44,563 nt of DNA from Chloroflexota bacterium (GCA_016208315.1 JACQYF010000100.1:1-44563); one strand, 5' to 3'; shown: positions 34,092 through 42,995, counted from the stretch's first letter. Translations and numbers: made by a program. The notes: generated by a model from the letters alone, not told the origin.

Positions 34092-35242
34092 TAGCGGAGC
34101 AATTCGCGTGCGATAATGTTACGTTGGATTTGGCTGGTGCCCTCGTAGATCTGAAACACCTTGGCATCCCGCATCAATTTTTCGACGACGTAACCTTTGA
34201 CATAGCCGTAGCCGCCAAAGATTTGCACCGCGTCCGTCGCCGCCTTCATCGCCGTATCCGCGGCGAATGCTTTGGCGAATGAAGCCAACTGGGTGTTCGC
34301 TTTGGCTTGCTCGACGGCCCACGCCGCGCGCCAGGCCAAGAGCCGCGCCGCCTCGACGTTCATCGCCATATCGGCGAGCAGATGCGCGATCGCTTGATTG
34401 TGGCCGATGGGCGCGCCGAATGCCTCGCGGGTCTTGGCGTACTCGACGCTCTCTTCCAGCGCGCGCCGGGCCAGCCCGACCGCCATCGCGGCAATCGCGG
34501 GGCGGCTGCGATCAAACACTTGCATCGCGATCATGAATCCGTCGCCCTCGCGTCCGATGCGCTGGCTCTCCGGCACGACCACGTTGTCCAGGACGATTTC
34601 GGCCGTATCCGAGGCGCGCTGTCCCATTTTGTCAAAGCGCTTGCCGACCGAAAAGCCGGGCGCGTCGCGTTCGACGACGAATGCGCTCATGCCCCAGTGT
34701 TTTTGCTCCTTGTCGGTGTGCGCGAATACGATGGCGAATTGGGCGACCGACGCGTTGGTGATAAAGGTCTTGGTCCCTTGAAGCACGTAGGCATCTTGCC
34801 GGCGCGTGGCCGTGGTCTGGATGCCCGCCACGTCCGAACCTGCGCCCGGTTCCGTGACGGCGTACGCGGCCAATTGCCCTTCGACCATGCGCGTGAGCCA
34901 CCGCTTTTTCTGCTCCTCCGACGCGGCGGCGATCAGCGCCATGGCCGCAATATCGTTCAGCAGCATCGAGGTCGCCATCCCCGCGCAGCCCCAGGACAAT
35001 TCTTCCGCCATCAAGCATTCGGAGATCAGACTCGCGCCGCCGCCGCCATACTCGGTGGGAATATTCGCGTTGATCAGACCCAATTGCCGCGCGTGCGCGA
35101 TGATGGGCGCGGGGAACTCGGCGGTGCGGTCATAATGCTCGGCTACGGGCGCCATCTGCTCGCGCGCAAAATCGCGCGCCAGACTTTGCAGCATCCGTTG
35201 CTCTTCGGTCAATTCGAAACTGATTCCATTATCGGCCGGCAT
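34091..35242 (-). CDS. Acyl-CoA dehydrogenase
   Basis: This FAD enzyme introduces the alpha-beta double bond in acyl-CoA. The 383 residues follow the family layout: an N-terminal helical domain ([18 protein letters not shown]), the FAD/substrate segment [11 protein letters not shown] and [10 protein letters not shown], and a C-terminal domain with [10 protein letters not shown]. The catalytic base is E367 in [12 protein letters not shown], the position used by short/medium-chain enzymes. It is upstream of and overlaps the antiporter gene. The preceding ferredoxin-like gene may take part in electron transfer, but that is unproven. Confidence 0.95.
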   Translation of the reverse strand: MPADNGISFELTEEQRMLQSLARDFAREQMAPVAEHYDRTAEFPAPIIAHARQLGLINANIPTEYGGGGASLISECLMAEELSWGCAGMATSMLLNDIAAMALIAAASEEQKKRWLTRMVEGQLAAYAVTEPGAGSDVAGIQTTATRRQDAYVLQGTKTFITNASVAQFAIVFAHTDKEQKHWGMSAFVVERDAPGFSVGKRFDKMGQRASDTAEIVLDNVVVPESQRIGREGDGFMIAMQVFDRSRPAIAAMAVGLARRALEESVEYAKTREAFGAPIGHNQAIAHLLADMAMNVEAARLLAWRAAWAVEQAKANTQLASFAKAFAADTAMKAATDAVQIFGGYGYVKGYVVEKLMRDAKVFQIYEGTSQIQRNIIARELLR

Positions 35243-35261
35243 GGTTTACTCCTCAAAAATA

Positions 35262-35331
35262 GGACGCGGATAAACGCGGATGAACGCGGACAAAAAAGAA
35301 AATCCGCGCTCGTCCGCGTTTATCCGCGTCC
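35262..35331. repeat. GGACGCGGATAAACGCGGA inverted repeat between ferredoxin-like and dehydrogenase genes
   Basis: Arms 35262-35290 and 35303-35331 pair almost fully around an AAAAAAGAAAA centre. Each arm is built of tandem (GA)ACGCGGAT units. It lies in the leader of the dehydrogenase gene and can form a very stable hairpin. Confidence 0.85.
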
Positions 35332-35382
35332 CATTATTCTTGCTTGACTGCTGACATTCCACGAGGCGCATGGGGAACTCGT

Positions 35383-36462
35383 TCACGCCGCGCGCGCGTT
35401 GGCCTGGAAGGATTCAGTCCGCGCCTTTTCGGCCGCGATCTGGGCCATGAGCGCGATGTGGTCCGCGGGCGGCACGACTTCGCTTTTGCGCTCCAACCGG
35501 ACCGCATCGTAGGCGCACGCCGAGGCGCACAGCCCGCAGCCGATGCAGAGCTCGGTGTCAACGTTCGCGATGCCGTTCATCGTGATCGCCTGCACGGGGC
35601 AGCGGTCTTCGCAGATGGCGCAACTCGTGCAGGTCGCCTCATCAATCACGGAGTAAAAGTTCGAGTGCGGGCGCGAGGCGGTGTCTTTCAATCGGCTGGC
35701 CGCGCCGAGAATGCCGCAGCAGCACGTGCAGCAGTTGCAGAGGAAATCAATCTTGTGCAGCGTGTTGGAGGAGCAATGGACCAGCCCGGCGTCTTCGGCG
35801 CGCTGCAGAACCGCGTGGGCTTGCCGCTTGTCAATCAACCGCGCCGCTTTGCGTTCGGCCATGAATTGCGCCGCGTGCCCAAAGGCGAGGCACACGTCAA
35901 TCGGCTTGTCGCAGGCGTGTTTGCTGATGCGACACGGGCAGTTGCCGAGCGAGATGTACTCCGCCTCGTCAATATATTTGGCGGCTTCTTCGAATGGCAG
36001 CACGGTAACCGTTTCGGCAATCGAATCCTCGTGCGGCAAGACGCGCGCCATATTGGTCGGCGCGCCGTGCATTTCGTGCCCCCAGCCGTTCTCGTAATAC
36101 CGGTTCCACAATTGCCCCAGCCGCTCCATGTCCACTCCGGGCAGATTCCCGATCATGATCGGATACTCGAACAGTCCGGGCGCGGTCGGGAGCAGCGCGT
36201 AAACTATGCTGCCGCGGCGAGCGTAGGCATAGACCAGTCCTTTGTTGGCCATGCTTTCGCAGCGCGCCGCCGCCTGCTCCAGCGAGACCCCGGCTTTTTC
36301 CGCGATGCGTTCCACCGGCTCGGGCCGCCAGCCGATATGCAGCGCGACGTCGGCTTCGTCCGGCGTAAAGAGCATTCGCAAGATCTCGTCGAATTCCGCG
36401 CGCTCCGGCGCTCCCATCGCGTGCGTGTTGAGTTTCTGTGCGAGATGATAATGCGCGTCCAT
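35383..36462 (-). CDS. 4Fe-4S ferredoxin-type protein with Cys-rich central segment
   Basis: I choose ATG 36462 (MDAHYHLAQKLNTHAM) after AAAGGAGA. Earlier ATGs would lie in the divergent promoter. Of 359 residues, the N-terminal part resembles a winged-helix-like domain (FDEILRMLFTPDEADVALHI), followed by NCPCRISKHACDKPIDVC and a dense HKIDFLCNCCTCCCG segment. Two 4Fe-4S motifs end the protein, CTSCAICEDRCP and CIGCGLCASACA. Such proteins occur beside redox and acyl-CoA genes in anaerobes, but I do not know a defined reaction. It is probably the first gene of an operon with the dehydrogenase, antiporter and HD genes. Confidence 0.85.
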   Translation of the reverse strand: MDAHYHLAQKLNTHAMGAPERAEFDEILRMLFTPDEADVALHIGWRPEPVERIAEKAGVSLEQAAARCESMANKGLVYAYARRGSIVYALLPTAPGLFEYPIMIGNLPGVDMERLGQLWNRYYENGWGHEMHGAPTNMARVLPHEDSIAETVTVLPFEEAAKYIDEAEYISLGNCPCRISKHACDKPIDVCLAFGHAAQFMAERKAARLIDKRQAHAVLQRAEDAGLVHCSSNTLHKIDFLCNCCTCCCGILGAASRLKDTASRPHSNFYSVIDEATCTSCAICEDRCPVQAITMNGIANVDTELCIGCGLCASACAYDAVRLERKSEVVPPADHIALMAQIAAEKARTESFQANARAA

Positions 36463-36507
36463 GCGTCTCCTTTGTGATCCGAATGTTTTCTGCGAACGGC
36501 TACTTTG

Positions 36508-36558
36508 ATTATATTCCCACGCGGCTATTTGCGCAATTTCGCGCACTCGTTGTATATT
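36508..36558. promoter_or_regulatory. Face-to-face divergent promoters sharing a TTGCGCAA palindrome
   Basis: On the plus strand TTGCGC (36529-36534) and TATATT (36553-36558) are 18 bases apart and lead to the nitrilase. On the minus strand TTGCGC (36536-36531) and TATAAT (36513-36508) are 17 bases apart and lead to the ferredoxin-type operon. The two -35 boxes overlap. Confidence 0.55.
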
Positions 36559-36581
36559 GGGCGCAATCAAGGAGGATAATC

Positions 36582-37505
36582 ATGAGCGATCATCTTTCGT
36601 CCGTGCAAGCCGCCGTCGTTCAAGCCGCGCCCGTGCTGTTCGACCGCGAAGCGACGGTCGAGCAGGTAGGCCGACTGACGCGCGAAGCCGCCGCGCACGG
36701 GGCGCAGCTAATTCTGTTTCCCGAAGCGTTCATCCCGGCTTACCCGCGCGGCCTATCGTTTGGCGTCACGGTGGGGCACCGCACGCCCGATGGCCGCCGG
36801 CTCTGGCAGCGCTATTGGGAAAACGCGGTGGATGTTCCGAGCCGCACGACGGAGCAATTGGGCGAAGCCGCGCGCCAAGCCAACGCCTATCTCGCCATCG
36901 GCGTGATCGAGCGCGATGAATTCTCGCGGGGAACGTTGTATTGCACGTTGTTGTATTTCGGGCCGGATGGGCGATTGTTGGGGAAACATCGCAAGCTGAA
37001 ACCGACCGCGGGCGAGCGCCTCATCTGGGGTGAAGGCGATGGCAGCACGCTCACGGTCATCGCGACCGAGTTTGGCCGCGTGGGAGGATTGATCTGCTGG
37101 GAGAATTACATGCCGCTGGCGCGGATGGCGATGTATCAAAAGGGGGTCGAGATTTATCTTGCGCCGACCGCCGATGGCCGCGATACCTGGCAGGCGACGC
37201 TCGTCCACATCGCGTTAGAGGGCCGCTGTTATGTGCTCGGCTGCAATCAGTTCGTGGCCAAGTCAATGTATCCGACCGACCTGCCCGGCTACGCCGAACT
37301 GGACCAGCAGCCCGAGATCATGTGCCGCGGCGGCAGCGCGATCATTTCGCCGCTCGGCAAGGTCTTGGCGGGGCCGCTCTTCGATCAAGAGGGCATCCTC
37401 TACGCCGACCTCGATCTGGCCCAGGTGGTGCAGGGCAAATTCGATTTTGACGTCGTCGGCCACTACGCGCGCCCCGACGTGTTTCAGTTCGGCGTCAATT
37501 CGTAG
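36582..37505 (+). CDS. Nitrilase
   Basis: The 307-residue protein has the carbon-nitrogen hydrolase triad: E48 in LFPEAFIP, K138 in KHRKLKPT and C172 in ICWENYMPL. The CWEN context and the length match the nitrilase branch (R-CN to acid and ammonia) rather than amidases. AAGGAGG sits 7 bases before ATG 36582, which fixes the start. The substrate cannot be told from sequence. It is transcribed divergently from the ferredoxin-type gene, and its 3' side is followed by repeat sequence. Confidence 0.93.
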   Translation: MSDHLSSVQAAVVQAAPVLFDREATVEQVGRLTREAAAHGAQLILFPEAFIPAYPRGLSFGVTVGHRTPDGRRLWQRYWENAVDVPSRTTEQLGEAARQANAYLAIGVIERDEFSRGTLYCTLLYFGPDGRLLGKHRKLKPTAGERLIWGEGDGSTLTVIATEFGRVGGLICWENYMPLARMAMYQKGVEIYLAPTADGRDTWQATLVHIALEGRCYVLGCNQFVAKSMYPTDLPGYAELDQQPEIMCRGGSAIISPLGKVLAGPLFDQEGILYADLDLAQVVQGKFDFDVVGHYARPDVFQFGVNS

Positions 37506-37590
37506 GGGCAGCGCCTTGTGCCTGCCCCATGTCGTAGGGGCAGTGCCTTGTGCCTGCCCATCCGCGGCGATTGTGCCTGCCCTGTGCCAC
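37502..37590. repeat. Two tandem GTAGGGGCAGCGCCTTGTGC elements after the nitrilase
   Basis: Copies at 37502-37528 and 37534-37559 are followed by a partial third (TTGTGCCTGCCCTGTGCC, about 37570-37588). The first copy supplies the nitrilase stop codon region. The same element is found in frame inside the megasynthase at 8192-8220. Confidence 0.88.
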
Positions 37591-37611
37591 CGTCAACCAT
37601 ATTGCTCGATC

Positions 37612-38274
37612 TCATTCTTCCGCAAGCTCGCGTAAACGTCGGGCATCGCGAATCTCGATCTGCTTGCGCCCAATCTCGATCAGTCCCTGGGCCTTGAAAT
37701 CGTCCAGGATTTGCGTCACCGTCTCGCGGTACGTGCCGATCATTTCGGCCAATTGCTGATGCGTGTACCCTTCCACGCAATTATCGCGCGCCAGTTGCAG
37801 CAAGAGCGCGGCGAGCTGCGCCGGGATACTTTTGAACGCCAATCCTTCGAGCCGCCGCTCGGCTTCGGTCAGCCGCTGCCCCATAACCTCCAAGAAGCGC
37901 AGCCCAACCTTGGGGAAGCGCGCGATGAGCATCTCCACGTCACGGCGACTCATGGCGCACAAAATGCACGGCTCGACCGCCTCGGCAAACGTGTTGTACA
38001 TCCCCTGTCCCACCAGCGCCATTTCGCCGAACAGCGTCCCCGCTTCCAGCGTGGCAATCACCAATTTCTTGCCTTCCGGCGAGAGCCGGTAAATCTGGAC
38101 CCGGCCCTTTTTCAGCAAGAAGAACACCTCGCCCGTTTCACCGGGCGCGTAAAAGATGCGGCCCGGTTCGCACGTCGTCATCGCCGTGATGCGGTCAAGT
38201 TCCTGCATGTCCGATTCGCTCAGATCGCGGAACAGTTCATTCTTGAGCAGGTATCGGATTTTTTCGCGGTTCAC
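37612..38274 (-). CDS. Crp/Fnr family transcription regulator
   Basis: The 220-residue protein has a cyclic-nucleotide-binding-like beta roll ([33 protein letters not shown] in broken form, then [11 protein letters not shown]) and a C-terminal winged helix with [23 protein letters not shown]. Four Cys are present (in MTTCEPG, CILC and DNCVEG), but not in the N-terminal arrangement of Fnr, so a 4Fe-4S cluster is not evident. The effector is unknown. It overlaps the thioredoxin-fold gene by 38 bases and probably shares its transcript. Confidence 0.93.
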   Translation of the reverse strand: MNREKIRYLLKNELFRDLSESDMQELDRITAMTTCEPGRIFYAPGETGEVFFLLKKGRVQIYRLSPEGKKLVIATLEAGTLFGEMALVGQGMYNTFAEAVEPCILCAMSRRDVEMLIARFPKVGLRFLEVMGQRLTEAERRLEGLAFKSIPAQLAALLLQLARDNCVEGYTHQQLAEMIGTYRETVTQILDDFKAQGLIEIGRKQIEIRDARRLRELAEE

Positions 38275-38629
38275 CGAACACCTCCGGCTTTACCTCGAGC
38301 GCCAGGCGTATGTCGCGTACCAGGTCTTGGCGAAAGGGTGTGCCCAGGGAAACGATTTTCTGATTCAGCACAAACGTGGGAACTGCGAACACGGCGGCGG
38401 GTCGTTCGGCGCCCGGCTGATCCAGATCAACGATCCGGACCTGGAGCGAGGGAAATTCGCTTGCCATGTCTTGGGCCAACTCCCGCGCGTCGGCGCACTG
38501 CTGGCAGTGCGCCGCGACGTAGACATCCAAGCGGACCAAGCCGTGAACGTGCGGTTTATTCATAACTTGATGGTACAACGCTCTTTGTTCCCCGTCTGTG
38601 ATGCCGCTTACATTTGCCAGCACCGGCAT
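38237..38629 (-). CDS. Small thioredoxin/glutaredoxin-fold protein
   Basis: The 130-residue frame contains [20 protein letters not shown], a CxxC redox motif at the start of a helix after a beta strand, and [15 protein letters not shown], the cis-Pro strand of the thioredoxin fold. The start is uncertain: ATG 38629 or the internal ATG 38563 ([15 protein letters not shown]). Neither has a clear ribosome site, and the fold itself begins only after residue 30. It overlaps the Crp/Fnr gene, which might suggest redox-linked regulation (inference). Confidence 0.75.
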   Translation of the reverse strand: MPVLANVSGITDGEQRALYHQVMNKPHVHGLVRLDVYVAAHCQQCADARELAQDMASEFPSLQVRIVDLDQPGAERPAAVFAVPTFVLNQKIVSLGTPFRQDLVRDIRLALEVKPEVFGEPRKNPIPAQE

Positions 38630-38716
38630 TATATTCCAAGTCGCCCGCGAATGTAAGCTACCTTACTGACCTCAGGCGCGAGACGCGTTATAGTTGATGC
38701 GATGTCACTCAGGCAC

Positions 38717-38889
38717 ATGCAGATTAAAGAATTGCCGGTCCCTACAATCGCTTTTATCTCGAGACCAAAGCGACGAAATCGGGGCACCTGATTGATTTCA
38801 ATGGGAAGCAACATCTGCCGGAACAAATGGATCACCCGGTCGTAGTCGGAATGAGCGCGGAACAAGCGGCGGAAATTCAGGAGCCGTGA
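38717..38889 (+). pseudogene. Probable frameshifted small gene upstream of the SDR
   Basis: ATG 38717 reads MQIKELP and then loses sense. The next frame, from 38737, reads GPYNRFYLETKATKSG and on to AAEIQEP, stopping one base before the SDR start (38891). Adding one G at 38737 would join them into a 57-residue protein with a natural codon look. I do not recognise the family. A sequencing or assembly error is as likely as a real mutation. Confidence 0.45.
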
Positions 38890-38890
38890 G

Positions 38891-39637
38891 ATGGCGATTG
38901 TCCCACAGGGTTCCCTTGGGAAAAATCGAGTCGCGGTGATTACGGGCGCGACGGGCAACCTGGGGCGCGTGGTAGCGCATCGGCTCGCCGAGCAAGGCGC
39001 GCGGCTCGCGCTCTTGAGCACGAATCAGGCCAAATTGGATGAGTTGGCGCGCGATCTGCATTTGCCGCCCGAGCGCTGGCTCACGCGCGCCCTCGATCTC
39101 CGCGAGCCGCAGGCGGGGCAAGTGGCCCGCGACGCCGTGCTCGAAAGATTCGGCCAAGCGGACATCCTTTTGCATTTGGTCGGCGGCTGGGTAGGCGGCA
39201 AGCCCATTACCCGCGGGGCCGCGGACGAGATCGCGGAAATGCTACAGCAGCACCTTTGGACGACGCTCCACTTGACCCAAGCGTTCGTCCCGCATTTCGT
39301 CGCGAGCCGCTGGGGGCGCGTGATCGTGATCTCGTCGCCGCACGCCGCTTTGCCCGCCGCGGATAATGCCGCGTATGGCATTGCCAAAGCCGCAGAGGAA
39401 ACGTTGATGCTCGCGCTTGCCGAAGGGATCAAAGGTTCGGGCGTGACGGCAAATGTTTTGCGCGTCCGCACGATTGATGCGAAGCACCAACGCGACCGCC
39501 GTCCCACGCCGGCCAACGCGGCGTGGACAACGCCCGAGGAAATCGCGGCGGCGATCGTCTATCTGTGCTCGGATGCGGCCCGCGTCGTCAACGGCGCGCG
39601 GATTCCGCTGTATGGCAGCGCGGCTGCCTCTCCGTGA
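38891..39637 (+). CDS. Short-chain dehydrogenase/reductase
   Basis: The 248-residue protein has the Rossmann motif TGATGNLG near the N-terminus, the catalytic Ser in VISSPHAA and the YGIAK pair. The usual NNAG strand is replaced by LHLVGGWVGG, a variant seen in several SDR oxidoreductases. ATG 38891 follows an AGGAGCC ribosome site. The substrate is unknown. It is followed after 26 bases by the DUF3179 lipoprotein gene. Confidence 0.9.
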   Translation: MAIVPQGSLGKNRVAVITGATGNLGRVVAHRLAEQGARLALLSTNQAKLDELARDLHLPPERWLTRALDLREPQAGQVARDAVLERFGQADILLHLVGGWVGGKPITRGAADEIAEMLQQHLWTTLHLTQAFVPHFVASRWGRVIVISSPHAALPAADNAAYGIAKAAEETLMLALAEGIKGSGVTANVLRVRTIDAKHQRDRRPTPANAAWTTPEEIAAAIVYLCSDAARVVNGARIPLYGSAAASP

Positions 39638-39663
39638 GGTGTCATGCGCTAGAAAGAAAATCC

Positions 39664-40848
39664 ATGAAAGCGATTCGATTGAGTTTGTTAGTCACCGTCG
39701 TCCTGACCGCGTGCGCATCGGCGACGACCGCGCCGCCGCCCGCGCCGGCCCCTACCGCGGTGCCACCAGCTGAAACGACCAAGCTCTTGCCCGAGGAACC
39801 GGCGCCCTTCGATACGAGTGAGTGGCGTACCGACTTTAAGCGACACACCGTCCCCTTCGACGAAATTCTTTCGGGCGGTCCGCCCAAAGATGGCATCCCG
39901 GCCATTGACGAACCGACCTTCATTGCGCCGGGCGCGGCGAGCGACTGGCTCAAAGACAACGAGCCGGTGATCCTGTTTGAGAACCAGGACGATGTGCGCG
40001 CCTACCCACTGCAAATCCTCATCTGGCACGAAATCGTCAACGATACGGTCGCCGGTCTCCCGGTCGCCATTACCTTTTGCCCGCTCTGCAATTCGAGCAT
40101 CGTGTTTGATCGCACGGTCGCCGGCGCGCCGACGACTTTTGGCACGACGGGCAAACTGCACTATAGCGATTTGGTGATGTACGACCGCGCCAGCGAATCG
40201 TGGTGGCAGCAGATGACCGGCCAAGCCATCGTCGGCGACCGCGTGGGGACCGCGCTGGCTTTTTTGCCGTCCCAGGTGATCTCGTTCGGCGATTTCAAGG
40301 TGCGCTTTCCCGATGGCAAAATCCTCTCGCGCGAGACGGGCTATACGCGCTCCTACGGCGTGAATCCGTATGCCCGTTACGATGCCCCGGACAACATCCC
40401 CTTTCTCTATCAAGGACCCGCGACGCCAAGCAAGCTGCGCCCGGTGGATCGCGTCGTGACCCTCGCACTTGGCGACCGCGCCATGGCCTATCCGTACCCG
40501 GTGCTCGCCGAAAAGCGCGTCGTCAACGATACGGTCGCGGGCCAAGCCATTGTCGTATTTTGGAAAGGCGGCACGGCTTCGGCGCTCGACACGCGGGCGA
40601 TGGCGGCCGGCCGCGATATTGGCACGACCGGCGTGTTCAGTCGAAATGCGAACGGCAGGACGTTGACCTTTGTCGCCGACGGCGATAAGATCAGAGATAG
40701 CGAAACGGGAACGCAGTGGGACATCCTGGGATACGGCATCCAAGGCCCGCTCGCTGGGCGACGACTCCAGCCCATCGTCCACGGCGATTACTTTTGGTTC
40801 GCGTGGGCCGCGTTTCGTCCCGACTCGCAGGTCTATGGGATAAAGTGA
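39664..40848 (+). CDS. DUF3179-family lipoprotein
   Basis: The start is ATG 39664 (MKAIRLSLLVTVVL). The 394 residues begin with a lipoprotein signal (VVLTAC, Cys17) and a Pro/Ala/Thr spacer. The mature part has the hallmark of the family, a CPLCNSS motif in ITFCPLCNSSIVFDR, preceded by the strand YPLQILIWHEIVND and followed by a second similar strand, YPYPVLAEKRVVND, near residue 290. Two internal repeats are therefore likely. The molecular function of the family is not established. It is the last rightward gene and shares a terminator with the convergent membrane-protein gene. Confidence 0.9.
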   Translation: MKAIRLSLLVTVVLTACASATTAPPPAPAPTAVPPAETTKLLPEEPAPFDTSEWRTDFKRHTVPFDEILSGGPPKDGIPAIDEPTFIAPGAASDWLKDNEPVILFENQDDVRAYPLQILIWHEIVNDTVAGLPVAITFCPLCNSSIVFDRTVAGAPTTFGTTGKLHYSDLVMYDRASESWWQQMTGQAIVGDRVGTALAFLPSQVISFGDFKVRFPDGKILSRETGYTRSYGVNPYARYDAPDNIPFLYQGPATPSKLRPVDRVVTLALGDRAMAYPYPVLAEKRVVNDTVAGQAIVVFWKGGTASALDTRAMAAGRDIGTTGVFSRNANGRTLTFVADGDKIRDSETGTQWDILGYGIQGPLAGRRLQPIVHGDYFWFAWAAFRPDSQVYGIK

Positions 40849-40872
40849 AAGCAAGACCTGGATTCAGAGAGA

Positions 40873-40906
40873 AAAACCCCATCCGGCTGGATGGGGTTTT
40901 CGTTTT
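40873..40906. terminator. Bidirectional intrinsic terminator
   Basis: AAAACCCCATCC (40873-40884) pairs with GGATGGGGTTTT (40889-40900). T-runs follow on both strands (TTTTCGTTTTT on plus). It separates the convergent DUF3179 and membrane-protein genes. Confidence 0.9.
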
Positions 40907-40918
40907 TGAGTTAAGTTG

Positions 40919-41401
40919 TCATCGGGTTCCGCGCTGAGCCGCTAGGGCCGCGGTGTATTGTCGCGTCAGCCACACGAAGGCGACGCCGAGGATGAGGCCA
41001 TAGATGAGGTGACCCATCAGACTGCCGACGGCGACCGGCAACATGGCCGGCGTGATCAGGGTCGCGAACGCGGACATGCCGAGCAGCACGGGCATGAGGA
41101 TCTGCCCACCCAGGATCCACCAGGCAAAGCCGTAGAGGAGGCCCCAGGCCAGGCCGGCGCTCATCGTCTGAACGCGCGCGCCCAGCAACCATCCGAAGAT
41201 GGCGCCAATCACGGCGCTATTGAACAGATGATAGAGCCAGCCGATGGCCAGGTCATTCGAGCGGACCACCTGGGCGACCATGCCCATCATGGGCATTGCG
41301 CCGCCATCAGGCGTCGGTGCGGTCATCATCTGCATCAGAATCCCGAACACGACGCCGGCCAGCAGACCGGCGACGATACTGGTTGTAATTCTCACTCGCA
41401 T
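40919..41401 (-). CDS. Small polytopic membrane protein
   Basis: The 160 residues form about four membrane segments (IVAGLLAGVVFGILM, FNSAVIGAIFGWLLG, GLLYGFAWWILGG, LIYGLILGVAFVWL) with a Met-rich loop (GGAMPMMGMVAQV) that could contact a metal. AAAGGAGA precedes ATG 41401. I do not recognise a characterised family. A 14-base palindrome (ATACTGTCCAGTAT) lies 30 bases upstream, which suggests repressor control. Confidence 0.75.
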   Translation of the reverse strand: MRVRITTSIVAGLLAGVVFGILMQMMTAPTPDGGAMPMMGMVAQVVRSNDLAIGWLYHLFNSAVIGAIFGWLLGARVQTMSAGLAWGLLYGFAWWILGGQILMPVLLGMSAFATLITPAMLPVAVGSLMGHLIYGLILGVAFVWLTRQYTAALAAQRGTR

Positions 41402-41430
41402 AGGTATCTCCTTTCATGCATTGCAAATTG

Positions 41431-41444
41431 ATACTGTCCAGTAT
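41431..41444 (-). promoter_or_regulatory. Candidate operator palindrome upstream of the membrane-protein gene
   Basis: ATACTG and CAGTAT face each other around TC. The surrounding minus-strand sequence (GTATACTGGACAGTATC) could overlap the -10 region. The regulator is unknown. Confidence 0.4.
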
Positions 41445-41503
41445 ACGGAGAATACCTTGCGGCGTCTGTAAGCCACATTACAATCGAGAATCGCAACCAC
41501 AAC

Positions 41504-42907
41504 TCAATGACCCAAGTCTATCGTCGTGGACGTCCCTGAATCCCAATGGTCCCACAGATAGGCGTCTTCTTTGCCATCCGCGATGAGTCGAAAAGCATAC
41601 CGGACCTGCTCCTCGTACAGTTCGCAAAAGGCGCCGGGGCGATCCATTCCACCATTCATCTCGTGCGCCTCCGCCGGGCAGGGCGATCCGCAAAAGTGCC
41701 GCACCGCACAGTGAGCGCAGGGTTCAATATCCTCGACTTTTCGGCCGGTCACTTGTCGAAACGCCGGGCTATCCAGTGCGTTTTCGATCTCACCCTGGAA
41801 CAGGTTGCCGCCTTTGAACGCTTCGAGACCGATGAACTCGCTGCACGGGAACAGATCGCCGTGAGCCGAGACGGCGAAGAAACAGCGCCCGCCGCCGCAG
41901 GGCGAGATATCGCACATCAGTCGCCTTGCCGTTGGGGCGACGATGCTGACGAGCACATTGGCAAAGTTGGCGACGACCAGTTTGCGGCCGGTTTTCCGGT
42001 ACAGCGCGTAGGTGCGATCGAGCGCTTTAAGATAATAGCGGGCCAGTTCGTGATCGCGCGGCTTGACCTCGCGGGCGCCGGGCAGCGTGCAGCGGACCGG
42101 ATTGAGCATGCAGACCGGAACCTCCAGGGCGTGGAAATAGTCCACGATGTCGTCGAGCTGGCGCATGTTCTTGCGCGTCACCGTGCAGATCACATTGTAA
42201 TTCGGGTAGCCCTTTAGACGCTCCAGCGCGTAGACCACTTTTTGGGAAACGTCGTGCCCGTCCCACGTTTTCCGCGTGCGACCGGCCACTTGCGCGTTCG
42301 CTCCATCCAGCGACAGGCCGATGCCTATCCCACGCGAGGTCAGGAACTCGAGGGCCTGGTCGTCGAGCAAGGTGCCGTTGGTTTGCACACCGAAGCGAAA
42401 GTCATCCTGGTATGCGTCCATCGCAGCGAAAACGGCCTCGCGGTTGAGCATCGGTTCCGATCCGTGGAAGACAATCTGCGGCAATGTCCCATTGGGTACG
42501 GATTTGCCAAAGTACTCTTTCAAGATGCCCAGAGCCTCAACTATTTTCAGCTTGGACATGTGGACGCCATCTTTGCGGAGCGCCTCGGGAATGTAGCAAT
42601 AGCTGCAGTTGAGGTTGCAGCGCTCGGTCGGGTTAAAGTAGACCGCCGAAGGTTTGAGGTCGAACCGCAGCGTCTGCATTTCCGCAGAACATGTCGCCTG
42701 TTTCTTGCGGTATGGCTTCAAGAGCGAGCCGTCGCCGAGCGCGTCGGCTAGCTGATCTTTTTTGACCAGCGCCCAGAACGCCGTGTCCGGGTCTATCAAC
42801 GCGCCATAGTCCGGATGTCCGATGTCAATCGGCTGAATTCTAAAGCCGTTTCCGGTGTTGAGTAAAAGCCCACGTGACGAGGCGCAGGTGCTATCGAGTA
42901 CGGTCAT
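41504..42907 (-). CDS. cbpB: SPASM-type radical SAM peptide-modifying enzyme (CbpB-like)
   Basis: The 467-residue protein has a short N-terminal RiPP-recognition-like region (FRIQPIDIGHPDYGALIDPDT in broken form), the radical SAM motif CNLNCSYC at C97/C101/C104, and an extended C-terminal Cys set (CDISPCGGGRC, FPCSEF, CAHCAVRHFCGSPCPAE, FCELY) expected for auxiliary 4Fe-4S clusters of the SPASM type. Such enzymes modify short ribosomal peptides. From memory, the arrangement with a small peptide after a cobalamin riboswitch matches the TIGRFAM pair CbpA/CbpB, whose product is unknown to me. GGAGAG precedes ATG 42907. Its substrate should be the 36-residue peptide encoded 88 bases upstream. Confidence 0.88.
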   Translation of the reverse strand: MTVLDSTCASSRGLLLNTGNGFRIQPIDIGHPDYGALIDPDTAFWALVKKDQLADALGDGSLLKPYRKKQATCSAEMQTLRFDLKPSAVYFNPTERCNLNCSYCYIPEALRKDGVHMSKLKIVEALGILKEYFGKSVPNGTLPQIVFHGSEPMLNREAVFAAMDAYQDDFRFGVQTNGTLLDDQALEFLTSRGIGIGLSLDGANAQVAGRTRKTWDGHDVSQKVVYALERLKGYPNYNVICTVTRKNMRQLDDIVDYFHALEVPVCMLNPVRCTLPGAREVKPRDHELARYYLKALDRTYALYRKTGRKLVVANFANVLVSIVAPTARRLMCDISPCGGGRCFFAVSAHGDLFPCSEFIGLEAFKGGNLFQGEIENALDSPAFRQVTGRKVEDIEPCAHCAVRHFCGSPCPAEAHEMNGGMDRPGAFCELYEEQVRYAFRLIADGKEDAYLWDHWDSGTSTTIDLGH

Positions 42908-42944
42908 GGTATCTCTCCAAATCCAGGGTTAGTTTTCAAGCAGG

Positions 42945-42982
42945 ATGCGGGGCGTCCCACATGCGATTAGGACGCCCCGCAT
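42945..42982 (-). promoter_or_regulatory. Intercistronic hairpin between peptide and enzyme genes
   Basis: ATGCGGGGCGTCC (42945-42957) and its exact complement (42970-42982) enclose 12 bases. No U-run follows. A stem here could protect the upstream peptide message or lower enzyme expression relative to the precursor. Confidence 0.7.
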
Positions 42983-42995
42983 GGCAGGCGCGATG

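Noticed and set aside
36500..36560. FNR/Crp binding site between the divergent genes
   Set aside because: TTGCGCAA is palindromic, but the two half sites do not fit TTGAT-N4-ATCAA or TGTGA-N6-TCACA.
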